A stretch of 64,000 bases of DNA. It comes from Bradyrhizobium sp. U87765 SZCCT0048 (lineage in GTDB: Bacteria > Pseudomonadota > Alphaproteobacteria > Rhizobiales > Xanthobacteraceae). The stretch is from positions 310,001 through 374,000 of the forward strand of contig NZ_JAFCMM010000004.1 of assembly GCF_018131225.1 (NCBI RefSeq), in the 5' to 3' direction. This document shows, piece by piece, positions 44,266 through 53,178 of this stretch. Every line of letters starts with the position of its first letter. Within the stretch, counting starts at the first letter, position 1. The notes below the pieces were generated by a model that did no database searches, was not told where the DNA came from, and saw only the letters and a program-made list of their open reading frames with translations. The position numbers and the translations under genes were made by a program.

Positions 44266-45303
44266 CTATGCTATCGAGGCCATGAAGCGGCTGACGTCCT
44301 CGGGAGCGATTTGCACCCGGATCTTTGCCCGAACGGCATCCAGCCCATGAGTTGCGAGATCTTCGTTGAAGTCCCCCATCATGGGCGAGAGCGTGATGGC
44401 CTCGATCCCGACCTCGTGCGCCCGGCCCACCAGGCTATCGCAGGCGCTGTCACCTGCCGGATCGTTATCGCGGACGATATAGAGCCTGCGCAGTTGTGGC
44501 GGGAACAGGATGGCAGCGAGGTGTCCGGCAGAGAGTGCGGAAACCATCGGCATGGTGGGCAGAGTCTGACGCAGCGACAGGATGGTTTCGATGCCTTCCC
44601 CCGCTGCCATGACATCCTGCGCATCACCGAAACGAACCGCATGCCCGAGCAGGTCGCCCATTGCCTTCCTCGGCGGATCGACAGGTGCCTTGCCGGAACC
44701 GTCCGGGGCCAACCATGTGCGGTGTGCGCCGGTAATCCTGCCATCGAGGCCGGTGACGGCGGCGATCATGGCGGGCCATGTCTCGGTCGGGCCATCGTCC
44801 TCAGGCCGCCAGTAGCAGTTGGGATGGAAGCGCAGATTTGCGGTTTGGCGTAAATCCGTAATGCCGCGTCCGCGTAAATACGCCTCTGCGGTACTGCCGA
44901 TGAGCGGTTGCGTCATGCGCCAGAGGCGACGTGCCGCTTCGGACGATCCCGATGGTGCTGGCGTTCGAGACTGGCGGGATGACGGATCAGGGTCAGCATG
45001 CGGCAGGCTGAGGAAGCGCCGGGCCTCTTCGGCAACATCTGCGAAGTCGATCAGGCCGAGCGAGTCCCGGATCACGTCGAGCAGATCGCCATGTTCACCC
45101 GTGGCCGAGTCCTGCCATTTTCCGGCAATGCCTTTCACGCTGTCGTGCAACCGGACGAACATGGAGCGTCCAGCCGTGTTTCGGACATTGCCAACCTGCC
45201 AGTAATTGCCCTGTTTACGACCATTCGACAGATAGTGGCGGCACACCGCCTCGGCCTGTCGGCCGAGACGCTGGGCCAGTTCGGAAGCGTTGAGACGCGC
45301 CAT
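44266..45303 (-). CDS. Toprim-domain primase-like protein (DUF7146 type)
   Basis: A 345-residue protein. The N terminus (residues 1-100) has the segment GNYWQVGNVRNTAGRSMFVRLHD and GKWQDSATGEHGDLLDVIR, typical of plasmid primase-like proteins. A Toprim domain follows with E236 (AAGEGIETILSL) and the acidic pair D279/D281 (LYIVRDNDPAG). There is no zinc-finger CHC2 motif and no helicase domain. It overlaps the large helicase gene by one base. It may help replication or repair of incoming single-stranded DNA. Confidence 0.85.
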   Translation of the reverse strand: MARLNASELAQRLGRQAEAVCRHYLSNGRKQGNYWQVGNVRNTAGRSMFVRLHDSVKGIAGKWQDSATGEHGDLLDVIRDSLGLIDFADVAEEARRFLSLPHADPDPSSRQSRTPAPSGSSEAARRLWRMTQPLIGSTAEAYLRGRGITDLRQTANLRFHPNCYWRPEDDGPTETWPAMIAAVTGLDGRITGAHRTWLAPDGSGKAPVDPPRKAMGDLLGHAVRFGDAQDVMAAGEGIETILSLRQTLPTMPMVSALSAGHLAAILFPPQLRRLYIVRDNDPAGDSACDSLVGRAHEVGIEAITLSPMMGDFNEDLATHGLDAVRAKIRVQIAPEDVSRFMASIA

Positions 45304-48300
45304 TATGCGGCCTCCCGCTCACCGATGCGCTCAACCGGGAAGCGGTCAAGCAGTTTGCCGGTGATCTCCGGTCCCGTTGCATCGACGGGCACGAAGAAAC
45401 GCAGCTTCCACGAGATGATCTCGCTGAAGAGGCCATAGGCCCGCAGCCGGTCGCGCATCGCGTCAGTAAAGCCGGTCAGTTCGATCCGGTTGGCGCCCAT
45501 GACCCGGACGCGGCGCAGTTGCAGCCCCTCGGCGAGATCAAGGATCGTGCGACCTTCGATCAGCGCGGCATAGGCGGCATCCGGTGTCAGGCTGCTGGTG
45601 ACGCCACTGGTCGAGGCATTGGCGGCCCATGCCGGCGAGACCCGGCGACCAATGATGCGTTCGCCCTCGTCGGTCTGGAGGCGATAGACGCGGGAGGATT
45701 CCTGCGGCAGGCGTTTCCAGATCGGCAGAAGCAGCCCTGTCACCATATGCAGGATGCTGTCGGTGAACTCCGGCACCTCGGCCAGTTCCGCAGTCCAGGC
45801 TGCGCTGAAGGCGACACGATCGGCCTCGATCCAGTGGGTTTCGCCCATCGCCCGCACCGGAATATTTATCGCCTCCATCGGCCGGATCAGCCGCACGCGC
45901 CGTTCGATCTCGCCATCATCCAGCATAACGCTGGTGGTCGGAATCTGCACGGCGGCACGTCCCGACCGCTCGTTGATGAGCAATCTTGCGCGGGGATCAT
46001 CCAGTTCAGCCAGCGTGGCATCGAGCGTGACCGGCTGATTGCGTTTGCGCTCGGTGAGCGTCAGGAGCCGGGTTTCCGCCCCTGTGCCCGGATGGATGTG
46101 GATCACCTGCCGGTCGGTGACGATGAAGCTTTCCGCCTTCAGCGTTTCCAGCCCCATGTCATAGGTGCCGGATGCAATGGCCCCGTCGATCCGGGCCTGC
46201 AGAAGCTGCTCGAAGGCCGAGAACAGAATACCCTGCAATTCGATGGTCAGCGCCAGCAGACGGTTGAGGAAGGTGGTGATCGGCGGCAGGTCGTCCTTCA
46301 CACCATTGCTGTCCATCAGCTTCAGGCCGGTGGCGGATTCAAACCGTTCGAGCGAGCATCCCTCGACCTTGCCGCGCACGATCAGCAGATAGAGCTGGCG
46401 AAGCGCGTCGCGGGCATAGCCGGATTCCAGATTGTCCTCGGGGCGGAACAGCCCTTGTCCGCCGGTCTGGCGCTGGCCGCGTGTGATCGCGCCCAGCGTG
46501 TCGAGGCGGCGGGCGATGGTCGAGAGGAAGCGCTTCTCGGCTTTGACATCCGTGGCAATCGGCCGGAACAGAGGCGGCTGCGCCTGATTGGTCCGGTTGG
46601 TGCGCCCCAGCCCCTGAATGGCGGCATCGGCCTTCCAGCCCGGTTCCAGCAGATAATGGACTCGCAGCCGCTGGTTTCGTGCCGAGAGTTCTGCGTGATA
46701 GCTGCGCCCGGTGCCACCGGCATCCGAGAAGACCAGAATGCGCTTGTGGTCATCCATGAAGGCCGAAGTCTCGGCAAGGTTGGCGGACGGCGCACGGTTC
46801 TCGACCGCAAGGCGTGCCGATGCTCCGTCGCTCTTGCGCACGATCCGGCGCGAGCGGCCCGTGACCTCGGCCACCACATCCGTGCCGAAACGCTGGACGA
46901 TCTGGTCAAGCGCACCGGGTACAGGTGGAAGCGAACCCAGCTGCTCCAGCATCTCGTCGCGCCGCGCCACGGCTTCGCGGCATTCCACCGGCTGACCGTC
47001 GCGGAAGACGGGGCGTGACGACAGGTTGCCCTCGCCATCGCTGAAGGGTTCATAGAGCTGTACCGGGAAGGAATGCTGCAAATACGAGCCGACATACTCC
47101 CTCGGCGTGATATCGACGGAAATATCGTTCCATTCCTCGGTCGGGATCTCGGCCAGTCGCCGTTCCATCAGGGCTTCGCCGGTCGAGACAATCTGAATGA
47201 CGGCGGCATGGCCTGCTTCAAGATCTGCCTCGATGGACCGGATCAGGGTCGGGGTTTTCATGGAGGTCAGCAGATGGCCGAAGAAGCGCTGCTTGGTGCT
47301 CTCGAAGGCGGAACGCGCGGCGGATTTGGCCTGCCGGTTTAGAGTGCCCTCGCTGCCGGTGATATTGGCCGCTTCCATCGCCGCGTCCAGGTTTCCATGG
47401 ATCACGGCAAATGCGGCCGCGTAAGCATCGTAGATGCGGCGTTGCTCGCCGGTCAGCGGGTGCTCGACCAGTTCATATTCAACGCCATCATAGGAGAGCG
47501 ACCGCGCGGTATAGAGACCAAGAGAGCGGAGATCGCGGGCCAGAACCTCCATCGCCGCTACGCCGCCGGCCTCGATCGCCTCGACGAATTCGGCGCGGGT
47601 CTGAAACGGGAAATCCTCGCCGCCCCAGAGGCCGAGCCGCTGCGCATAGGCGAGATTGTGGACGGTGGTGGCGCCCGTCGCCGACACATAGACCACGCGG
47701 GCATCCGGCAGAGCGTGCTGGAGCCGCAGGCCCGCGCGTCCTTGCTGCGAGGCGGCGACATCGCCGCGTTCTCCCTTACCGCCACCGGCATTCTGCATGG
47801 CATGGCTCTCGTCGAATATGATGACTCCATCGAAATCGGAGCCCAACCAATCGACGATCTGACGCACGCGCGAAACCTTTTCGCCCCGGTCATCGGAGCG
47901 CAGCGTGGCATAGGTGGTAAACAGGATGCCTTCCGTCAGCGTGATCGGCTTGCCCTGCGGGAAGCGCGACAGAGGTGTGACTAGCAGTCGCTCCATGCCG
48001 AGCGCCGACCAGTCGCGCTGAGCGTCCTCGATCAGCTTGTCGGATTTCGAAATCCAAACCGCCTTGCGCCGTCCGCGCAGCCAATTGTCGAGGATGATCC
48101 CGGCCGATTGGCGACCCTTGCCCGCGCCGGTCCCGTCGCCCAGCATGAAGCCTCGGCGAAAGCGGACAGCGCCGGCTGCATCCTCGAGTGCGGCGCTCAC
48201 ATTGTCGAAATGCTCATCCACCATCCAGGCGCCAGCGAGATGATCAGCATGGGCTTCTCCTGCATAGATCAGGGTCTCCAACTGCGCATCCGACAGGCGG

Positions 48301-49625
48301 GTACGGATGTCGGCGGGAAGCATGGGCCGGTAAGAAGGCTTGGGCGGCGCGATCGAGGCCATGGCGGCCGATTGCACCAGCTTGGTCGGATGTGGCTCGG
48401 CGAGGGGGATGCGCAGCGATTGCAGCGCATATTCCTCATAGATCGCGTCCGACAGCCGCGCGCCTTCCGGCGGCGCCCAGTCCACTGGCTCATAGGCGAG
48501 TTCCATGCCCTCGGGATCGTTGGCCGGAGCAGCAACGGGGCGGGAGGATGCGGCGCGGGCAAGATAACCGCGCACCGTCTTCGGAGCCTCGGCGGGCAAT
48601 GCGATAGCGGCTTTCGGCAAGGAGACCGGCAGGCGTGGCGGAACCTGGCTCTCGATCCAGCCGATCAGCGTGGCGACGTCGGGCGCAATCCCAGGTGAGA
48701 CCGGGAAGATGGCAGGGTCGTCGGCGGGCGCCTTGTCGATCACCGTCAACCGTGTGTCGATGCTGGTGCCGTGCTTGGCATAGACCGCCCCGCCGATGGC
48801 GGCGGTGAACACCACGCGGCCACGTGCCTGCAAGCGGATGAAGGCATCGCGCCAGGCCGGGGCCTCGGGATTGAAATTCGCGCCGGTAATCGTGACTAGC
48901 CGCCCGCCGGGGGCCAGCCGGGCGAGCGCGGAAGCGACATGCCGACATGCGGCATCCGCTACGCGTCCGGTGACGTTCGCCATGACCGAGAATGGCGGGT
49001 TCATCATCACGACGGACGGCACGGCATCCGGGGCCAGATGATCGTCGATCTGGGCGGCATCCAACCGGGTGACGGGAAAGGCCGGAAAGAGAGAAGAGAG
49101 AAGATCGGCGCGGATTTCGGCCAGTTCGTTGAGGATCAGCGAACCACCGAGGGTTTGTGCCAGGATGGCCACAAGACCAGTGCCCGTCGAGGGTTCGAGC
49201 ACTATATCGTCCGGGGTGATCGATGCCGCGGTCAGCGCGGCGAGGCCGAGCGGCAAAGGCGTGCTGAATTGCTGGAAGCTCTGGCTTTCTTCGGAACGGC
49301 GGGTTTGCGTCGGCAGCAGGCCGGCGATCTTCGCCAGCGGATCGAGCCGGGAAAGCGGAGACGCGGCTTTACGGAAAAGCGCCTTTCCGTATTTTCGCAG
49401 GAACAGAACCGTGGCGACCTCGCAGGCTTCATACGCCAGTTTCCAGTCCCAGGCGCCGCTGGCGTCGGACGCACCGAAGGCGGTTTCCATCGCGCCGCGC
49501 AGGATCGCGACATCGACGCGCTGGCCGCGTTCGAGATAGGGAAGGATGAGATTGGCGGCGGCCAGGATGGAAGGCGCAGCCGCCAGCGGCGCGACCGGCT
49601 CGGCCGCGGGAGACGAAATGTTCAT
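45303..49625 (-). CDS. Methyltransferase fused to strawberry-notch-type SF2 helicase
   Basis: A 1440-residue protein with two enzymes in one chain. The N-terminal methyltransferase domain has the SAM motif LEPSTGTG (143-150) and the catalytic NPPF (209-212), typical of adenine-N6 DNA methylation. The C-terminal part is an SF2 helicase of the strawberry notch group: GDGTGAGKGRQ (496-506, modified Walker A), DESH (605-608), VYVSATGATTVHN (motif III) and GLGRTNRTNQ (motif VI). Such fusions occur on plasmids, phages and ICEs and are thought to be anti-restriction or DNA-processing factors. ATG 49625 starts the family match. A structured leader lies upstream. Confidence 0.9.
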   Translation of the reverse strand: MNISSPAAEPVAPLAAAPSILAAANLILPYLERGQRVDVAILRGAMETAFGASDASGAWDWKLAYEACEVATVLFLRKYGKALFRKAASPLSRLDPLAKIAGLLPTQTRRSEESQSFQQFSTPLPLGLAALTAASITPDDIVLEPSTGTGLVAILAQTLGGSLILNELAEIRADLLSSLFPAFPVTRLDAAQIDDHLAPDAVPSVVMMNPPFSVMANVTGRVADAACRHVASALARLAPGGRLVTITGANFNPEAPAWRDAFIRLQARGRVVFTAAIGGAVYAKHGTSIDTRLTVIDKAPADDPAIFPVSPGIAPDVATLIGWIESQVPPRLPVSLPKAAIALPAEAPKTVRGYLARAASSRPVAAPANDPEGMELAYEPVDWAPPEGARLSDAIYEEYALQSLRIPLAEPHPTKLVQSAAMASIAPPKPSYRPMLPADIRTRLSDAQLETLIYAGEAHADHLAGAWMVDEHFDNVSAALEDAAGAVRFRRGFMLGDGTGAGKGRQSAGIILDNWLRGRRKAVWISKSDKLIEDAQRDWSALGMERLLVTPLSRFPQGKPITLTEGILFTTYATLRSDDRGEKVSRVRQIVDWLGSDFDGVIIFDESHAMQNAGGGKGERGDVAASQQGRAGLRLQHALPDARVVYVSATGATTVHNLAYAQRLGLWGGEDFPFQTRAEFVEAIEAGGVAAMEVLARDLRSLGLYTARSLSYDGVEYELVEHPLTGEQRRIYDAYAAAFAVIHGNLDAAMEAANITGSEGTLNRQAKSAARSAFESTKQRFFGHLLTSMKTPTLIRSIEADLEAGHAAVIQIVSTGEALMERRLAEIPTEEWNDISVDITPREYVGSYLQHSFPVQLYEPFSDGEGNLSSRPVFRDGQPVECREAVARRDEMLEQLGSLPPVPGALDQIVQRFGTDVVAEVTGRSRRIVRKSDGASARLAVENRAPSANLAETSAFMDDHKRILVFSDAGGTGRSYHAELSARNQRLRVHYLLEPGWKADAAIQGLGRTNRTNQAQPPLFRPIATDVKAEKRFLSTIARRLDTLGAITRGQRQTGGQGLFRPEDNLESGYARDALRQLYLLIVRGKVEGCSLERFESATGLKLMDSNGVKDDLPPITTFLNRLLALTIELQGILFSAFEQLLQARIDGAIASGTYDMGLETLKAESFIVTDRQVIHIHPGTGAETRLLTLTERKRNQPVTLDATLAELDDPRARLLINERSGRAAVQIPTTSVMLDDGEIERRVRLIRPMEAINIPVRAMGETHWIEADRVAFSAAWTAELAEVPEFTDSILHMVTGLLLPIWKRLPQESSRVYRLQTDEGERIIGRRVSPAWAANASTSGVTSSLTPDAAYAALIEGRTILDLAEGLQLRRVRVMGANRIELTGFTDAMRDRLRAYGLFSEIISWKLRFFVPVDATGPEITGKLLDRFPVERIGEREAA

Positions 49626-49725
49626 TACGGAAAACCTCAGGAGAGCGGGAACGGGAAAGCCCGGAGGGCGCTCTCTCTCGACCACCCGGACTCAACCCGT
49701 CCCGGCACCTCTCTGCCTCTTGAGA
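49626..49725 (-). ncRNA. Repeated structured leader, copy 4 (diverged)
   Basis: Upstream of the helicase gene on the minus strand: AGAGGCAGAGAGG, then GGGACGGGTTGAG, a GTCGAGAGAGAGCG loop and CCCGTTCCC closing the outer stem. It shares the GACGGGTTG and GAGAGAGAG cores and the outer stem with the three copies at 52421, 55694 and 57175. The inner stem differs, so it is the most diverged copy. Confidence 0.5.
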
Positions 49726-49739
49726 TGATGACAGTGGAA

Positions 49740-49768
49740 AAGCGCCCCGCCGTGACGGCGGGGCGCTT
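49740..49768 (-). terminator. Terminator hairpin between 49776 gene and helicase leader
   Basis: A 13-base perfect stem (AAGCGCCCCGCCG with its inverse) around TGA begins 8 bases past the stop of the minus-strand gene at 49776. It is followed on the transcript by CTTTTCC, a modest T-run. It separates that gene from the helicase leader. Confidence 0.75.
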
Positions 49769-49775
49769 ATCAGGA

Positions 49776-50420
49776 TCAGCCGAAGCGGCGTCCCGTGTCG
49801 GTGAAGGTGTAGTCATTGGCGATGATGGTCTCATCAACTGCTTCGTCTGAGGACAGATAGTCGTATTCGCGCTCAAGCTGGCGATAGAGCCAGCGGGCGA
49901 GGTCACGCAGCGCCTCAATGACGGTTTCCTCGGCGTCGTCCGTCATGTCCTGCCAGGCCGGGCTATCGCGCTCGACGGAGATCGCCATGCAATACTCATG
50001 ATAGTAATGACCGCGATGGGTGGCTTCGGCGCGAAGCTGATAGAAGTTTCGGCGCTGGATCGTGTGAAAGGCATCGGCGATGCGGTGCAGTTCGGTGTCC
50101 TGCGGGGCATATTCCCTGATACGGCGCGGCGCGGCCTTTCGATAGGAATACCGCGTTTCAAAGCAAGCCCCGTCGCCCTGCGACCAGAATCCCCGAAACC
50201 AGATGCGGGGCTCCTGCCGTGTGCTGCCGCCCATGAGCCGGACGGGCCGTGTCTTGAGGTCCAGGCCCAAGATTTCCGCGATGCGCTGGAAATCTTCATA
50301 GACGGCATCGTACCATTCGTAGTCGAATCCGCCCTCGCGATACCAGGCGCGAGCCTTGTCCTTGGCCGCATCGGACAGCTCGTCGAGCCTGTAGACCGTG
50401 GTTTCGATGATCTCAGGCAT
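49776..50420 (-). CDS. Unknown protein with phage/plasmid relatives
   Basis: A 214-residue soluble, acidic protein. It begins MPEIIETTVYRLDELSDAAKDKARAWYRE, a form seen in phage and plasmid proteins sometimes labelled antitoxin of a stability system; that label is doubtful. It is rich in Tyr and Trp (FDYEWYDAVYEDF, IWFRGFWSQGDGACFE). ATG 50420 starts this conserved opening. It overlaps the preceding gene by 8 bases. Function unknown. Confidence 0.72.
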   Translation of the reverse strand: MPEIIETTVYRLDELSDAAKDKARAWYREGGFDYEWYDAVYEDFQRIAEILGLDLKTRPVRLMGGSTRQEPRIWFRGFWSQGDGACFETRYSYRKAAPRRIREYAPQDTELHRIADAFHTIQRRNFYQLRAEATHRGHYYHEYCMAISVERDSPAWQDMTDDAEETVIEALRDLARWLYRQLEREYDYLSSDEAVDETIIANDYTFTDTGRRFG

Positions 50421-50829
50421 GAGGGTCGCCTCCCTCCAGCACGATGGACAGCCAGCCATCGGTATAGATCCAGTCCACAGTCTCGCCGGTGGCGAGATCG
50501 AGGACATGTGCGCCGCCGCCGAACCCATCGACGCGGGGTTTGGAACAGGTGTTGGCGTATTGCATGCCCCATAATCCGGTCAGGCCGAACTCGGCCGCGC
50601 AGCGTTTGACGAACTGGATGACATGCTCGGGATCGCCCGTGCCGTCATCGCGCATCCAGAGATGCGAGCCCCCATGTTCGGGCTGGATCGAGAGCAGAAA
50701 TCCGTCCGAAGGCGGATCTTCCGCGGCGTTATCATCCGAGAGCGCATTATAGAGGTCGAGCGCGCGGGCAGCGTTTTCGGGGGTGCCCACTTCAAGCAGG
50801 CAGGAGAAATGGGTGAAATAGTCGGCCAT
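50413..50829 (-). CDS. Unknown small protein of the island
   Basis: A 138-residue protein: MADYFTHFSCLLEVGTPENAARALDLYNAL at the start, HLWMRDDGTGDPEHVIQFVKRCA in the middle and GWLSIVLEGGDPHA at the end. The fold looks alpha/beta and is soluble. ATG 50829 has AGGAG 9 bases upstream, right after a terminator hairpin. The same sequence at the ribosome binding site and start occurs before the 51325 gene. I do not recognise a function. Confidence 0.72.
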   Translation of the reverse strand: MADYFTHFSCLLEVGTPENAARALDLYNALSDDNAAEDPPSDGFLLSIQPEHGGSHLWMRDDGTGDPEHVIQFVKRCAAEFGLTGLWGMQYANTCSKPRVDGFGGGAHVLDLATGETVDWIYTDGWLSIVLEGGDPHA

Positions 50830-50850
50830 GTCAGGCTCCTGAAACGAAAG

Positions 50851-50871
50851 CGCCCGGCGCGAGGCCGGGCG
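50851..50871 (-). terminator. Terminator hairpin after DUF6915 gene
   Basis: CGCCCGGC and GCCGGGCG form an 8-base stem around a GCGAG loop. On the minus strand the stem is followed by CTTTCGTTTC. It ends the DUF6915 transcript and lies just before the next ribosome binding site. Confidence 0.7.
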
Positions 50872-50893
50872 GAATTGGGAGGAAAGGCGGCGG

Positions 50894-51313
50894 TCAGCGT
50901 GCCGATGGATCGGGAACCGGATGCGGCGAGCCGCCGGTGTTCGGTTCGGTCTCCGCGGTCGCGGCGAAGGGATCGACCAGCTTGTGTATCGGCTGGGCGC
51001 GGCCCATCCATGGCTGGGGACGGATCGCGCGCACCCAATCGGCGAAGCTAGGTATGAAGCCGAAATCCTCCAGCACATGCTGTTCGCCGATCAACCGCAC
51101 GGGCACGACGCGGCCGGTCGAGATGGTGATGGTGGCGCCGAACGTCCGCTCCAGTTCGAATATGCCCTGGGCATGATGGCGGAGCGCCCTATGCCGGAAA
51201 TCCGCGATGATCTCCTTGGACTCGTCGAACCATTGGTGCAGCGGCAGATAGTCTTCCGCCGCGCCACCCCATTTGCGCGCCGAGGACAGCGCGTGATGAT
51301 AACAATGTCCCAT
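50894..51313 (-). CDS. DUF6915-like protein
   Basis: A 139-residue protein: GHCYHHALSSARKWGGAAEDYLPLHQWFDESKEIIADFRHRALRHHAQGIF at the start and GFIPSFADWVRAIRPQPWMG near the end, the hallmark of DUF6915. Its many conserved histidines (YHH, RHRALRHHAQ) suggest a metal site, and HD-like chemistry cannot be excluded. The C-terminal 35 residues are Pro-rich. The second of two adjacent ATGs is preferred because GGGAGG is then 5 bases away. Confidence 0.75.
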   Translation of the reverse strand: MGHCYHHALSSARKWGGAAEDYLPLHQWFDESKEIIADFRHRALRHHAQGIFELERTFGATITISTGRVVPVRLIGEQHVLEDFGFIPSFADWVRAIRPQPWMGRAQPIHKLVDPFAATAETEPNTGGSPHPVPDPSAR

Positions 51314-51324
51314 CATCGCCTCCC

Positions 51325-51804
51325 TCAGAAACTGTGCATGTAGTTTTCGGAGGCGGTGTAACGCTCGTTGTAGTCGAGCGTGATCTCCCGCTTTGCGACG
51401 TCGAATATGACCTCACCATAGGCGCCGTCATTATTCTCCCAGCCGCCATGCGTTCGTTCGAGGACGTCATAGGCGAGATTCTCGACAGCCGTGGCGATGG
51501 TGACGGTCGAGCGCTCCGGCTCCGACTGGCCCCAGACGGTTTTGGCGAATGCGATCATGGCCCCCGGCATGGCGATGTTATCGTCGCCGGCCTTGACCTC
51601 GACGTCCTCGATCTGGCCGGAATCGCCATATCCGTCGAAGGTGACGATGATGGTGGTAACGCCGGTGAAGACCAGCGCATCGAACAATGTCGCCTTGTTG
51701 ATGGCGAACAGATCGGCCTCGAGCCGGGATTGAAGGGCGGCCTGCGCTTCCCAGTCGGAGAACGGCGGGCGCGGTTCGGATGCGGTTTTGCTGTTGTCGG
51801 CCAT
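51325..51804 (-). CDS. DUF6878-like protein
   Basis: A 159-residue protein: LFAINKATLFDALVFTGVTTIIVTFDGYGDSGQIEDVEVKAG in the first half and YDVLERTHGGWENNDGAYGEVIFDVAKREITLDYNER in the second, fitting DUF6878. Fold looks alpha/beta; function unknown. ATG 51804 follows a terminator and an AGGAG. It ends 11 bases before the DUF6915 gene, so these two form a pair. Confidence 0.75.
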   Translation of the reverse strand: MADNSKTASEPRPPFSDWEAQAALQSRLEADLFAINKATLFDALVFTGVTTIIVTFDGYGDSGQIEDVEVKAGDDNIAMPGAMIAFAKTVWGQSEPERSTVTIATAVENLAYDVLERTHGGWENNDGAYGEVIFDVAKREITLDYNERYTASENYMHSF

Positions 51805-51821
51805 ATCAGGCTCCTGAAATG

Positions 51822-51843
51822 AAAAACCCGGCGGATGGCCGGG
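51822..51843 (-). terminator. Rho-independent terminator after 51872 gene
   Basis: CCCGGC and GCCGGG form a 6-base stem around GGATG, followed on the minus strand by TTTTT. This is a canonical intrinsic terminator, placed 28 bases past the stop of the 51872 gene and directly before the ribosome binding site of the 51804 gene. Confidence 0.85.
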
Positions 51844-51871
51844 CGAAGTGGATGGGAAGGTTGGCGTGAGG

Positions 51872-52420
51872 TCAGGCCGCCTGAGGCAGGCGGAGCAGCT
51901 CGGTGGTGGTCTCGCGCCAGAACGGATCGACCAGCCGGGCTTCCAGCGTGGCGGCGCGGTAGCGATACTCGCGAGCCTCGTCGGGATCGGGCGACCGGAA
52001 GGCCATGCCGCGCAACCGGCTGGCCTCGGAGACGATCCGGCGCGCCTCGGGGTCCGAGGCAACGGGCTGCTGCCAGAGAATGACACCGGCACGGATTTCA
52101 CCGGCGAGGACCAGGCGATGCTCGCAATCCTCGATGACCATGATCCGTGGGCGGAAGTGTGGGAAGCTGTCGGGGCCGGTGCAGATATTGCTCTGGGACA
52201 GGCGCAGGCAGGCAAAGCGCATGGCCTCTTCGGGTGATTGGCATTCCCCAAGCGGAATGGTGCGGTCGAACCGGTCGGCCTTGTCATTACCGTCATCGCT
52301 GGCGATGCCGAGGCACGAGATGCGCAGCGGCAGCCTCCGGGCGCGAAAGAGCGCGGGCATCACCTCGGTTGCGAGAATCTGGCCGATGGGCCGGAAAGTA
52401 TCGGATCGGAAATGGGTCAT
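51872..52420 (-). CDS. Unknown protein downstream of a structured leader
   Basis: A 182-residue soluble protein: MTHFRSDTFRPIGQILATEVMPALF, then ISCLGIASDDGNDKADRFDRTI and FPHFRPRIMVIEDCEHRLVLAGEIRAGV. The C-terminal third is helical and Arg/Glu-rich. ATG 52420 is chosen because GGAG lies 8 bases upstream in the leader; GTG 52429 is less likely. I do not recognise a family. The leader suggests the same regulation as ardC and parB. Confidence 0.68.
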   Translation of the reverse strand: MTHFRSDTFRPIGQILATEVMPALFRARRLPLRISCLGIASDDGNDKADRFDRTIPLGECQSPEEAMRFACLRLSQSNICTGPDSFPHFRPRIMVIEDCEHRLVLAGEIRAGVILWQQPVASDPEARRIVSEASRLRGMAFRSPDPDEAREYRYRAATLEARLVDPFWRETTTELLRLPQAA

Positions 52421-52510
52421 CGGGATCACTCCATGACGGGCGCCGGCGAGCCTCTCTCTCCGGCAACCAACCCGTCACGGCCGAACGGCCCGCACTCTTC
52501 CTCTCTGGCC
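52421..52510 (-). ncRNA. Repeated structured leader, copy 3
   Basis: On the minus strand: AGAGGAAGAGTGCGG, a hairpin (52478-52491), then TGACGGG (52471-52477) pairing with CCCGTCA (52434-52440). Inside is the stem CCGGC/GCCGG (52460-52464 with 52442-52446) closing the loop AGAGAGAGGCTC. GGAG for the 52420 start follows the outer stem at once, so folding could hide or expose it. Confidence 0.65.
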
Positions 52511-52621
52511 GGGGCGCGTCCCCGGTTGCGCTGCCGGCGATAGGCGGTCATCGCAGGACCGGACGCCCGGTCGCGGGATAAGCCGCGATCCGGGCGGAGG
52601 GAATGAGGCGCGTGTCGCGCC

Positions 52622-52786
52622 TCAGGCCCATGGGTCCAGTTCCAGCTTCACCATGTCGTTGTCGCCGTCGAATTCGGCGGCGGGGCAAGCACCGTGGGTT
52701 CCGTCCCCGGCCTGGAACACGACGATCTCGACCATCAGCGTGTCGGCGAGGCTGGCGGCGAAGGCGGTGGCATCTGCGTAGGACAT
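52622..52786 (-). CDS. Very small unknown protein
   Basis: A 54-residue protein, MSYADATAFAASLADTLMVEIVVFQAGDGTHG..., ending DMVKLELDPWA. AGGAGCCG lies at good distance before ATG 52786. It looks like one small alpha/beta unit. Similar short genes are common in such islands. A decayed inverted copy lies at 53030-53155, which supports its being a real gene. Confidence 0.6.
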   Translation of the reverse strand: MSYADATAFAASLADTLMVEIVVFQAGDGTHGACPAAEFDGDNDMVKLELDPWA

Positions 52787-53178
52787 CGGGATCGGCTCCT
52801 GTCTCTGGAGGCGGGGGACCATCCCCCGCGCGACAGGCGCCCGAAGTGTCTGACTGGATCTGCAATCACTCTCGTGCGTTCGGGCATGTGTCCCGAATCC
52901 GCGAGAGCGGCACGCGCGCGTAGGCCGACCCCTTGCGGGTTGACTGCAAAGAGACGGATCAGACCAAGGTTTGCGAATGGAAGCGGGGGTGGTGTTTTGC
53001 CTCTGACAGGATGCCGAAGACCCGTCGCAGATGTTTCTCCGCGCCAGCCTTGCCCTCATGCGGCATCAGGATCGTGTTCCAGGCCGGGGATGGAACCCGT
53101 TGCCCAGACCGGATCATCGGAATCATGATGAAGCTGGTATCGGGACCATTGAGGCCGGTACCGGGTCCGTGACGACCT
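52787..53178. other. 392-base stretch with two hairpins and a decayed gene copy
   Basis: Contains a hairpin GCGGGGGA-CCA-TCCCCCGC near 52812-52832, just before the 52786 gene, and a double stem CTCTCG...CGAGAG enclosing TTCGGG...CCCGAA at 52871-52909. The right part holds the inverted remnant at 53030-53155. No intact gene is seen. Confidence 0.55.
53030..53155 (+). pseudogene. Decayed inverted copy of the 54-residue gene
   Basis: The plus strand reads IRIVFQAGDGT then, after decay, MMKLVSGP. The gene on the other strand at 52622-52786 has IVVFQAGDGT and DMVKLELDP in the same order. At base level GTGTTCCAGGCCGGGGA is shared exactly and GATGAAGCTGG against CATGGTGAAGCTGG nearly. There is no start codon with ribosome binding site, and length cannot be matched without gaps. 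Confidence 0.5.

Noticed and set aside
45519..47018. A 499-codon plus-strand open frame
   Set aside because: Antisense to the helicase gene; no ribosome binding site or family resemblance.
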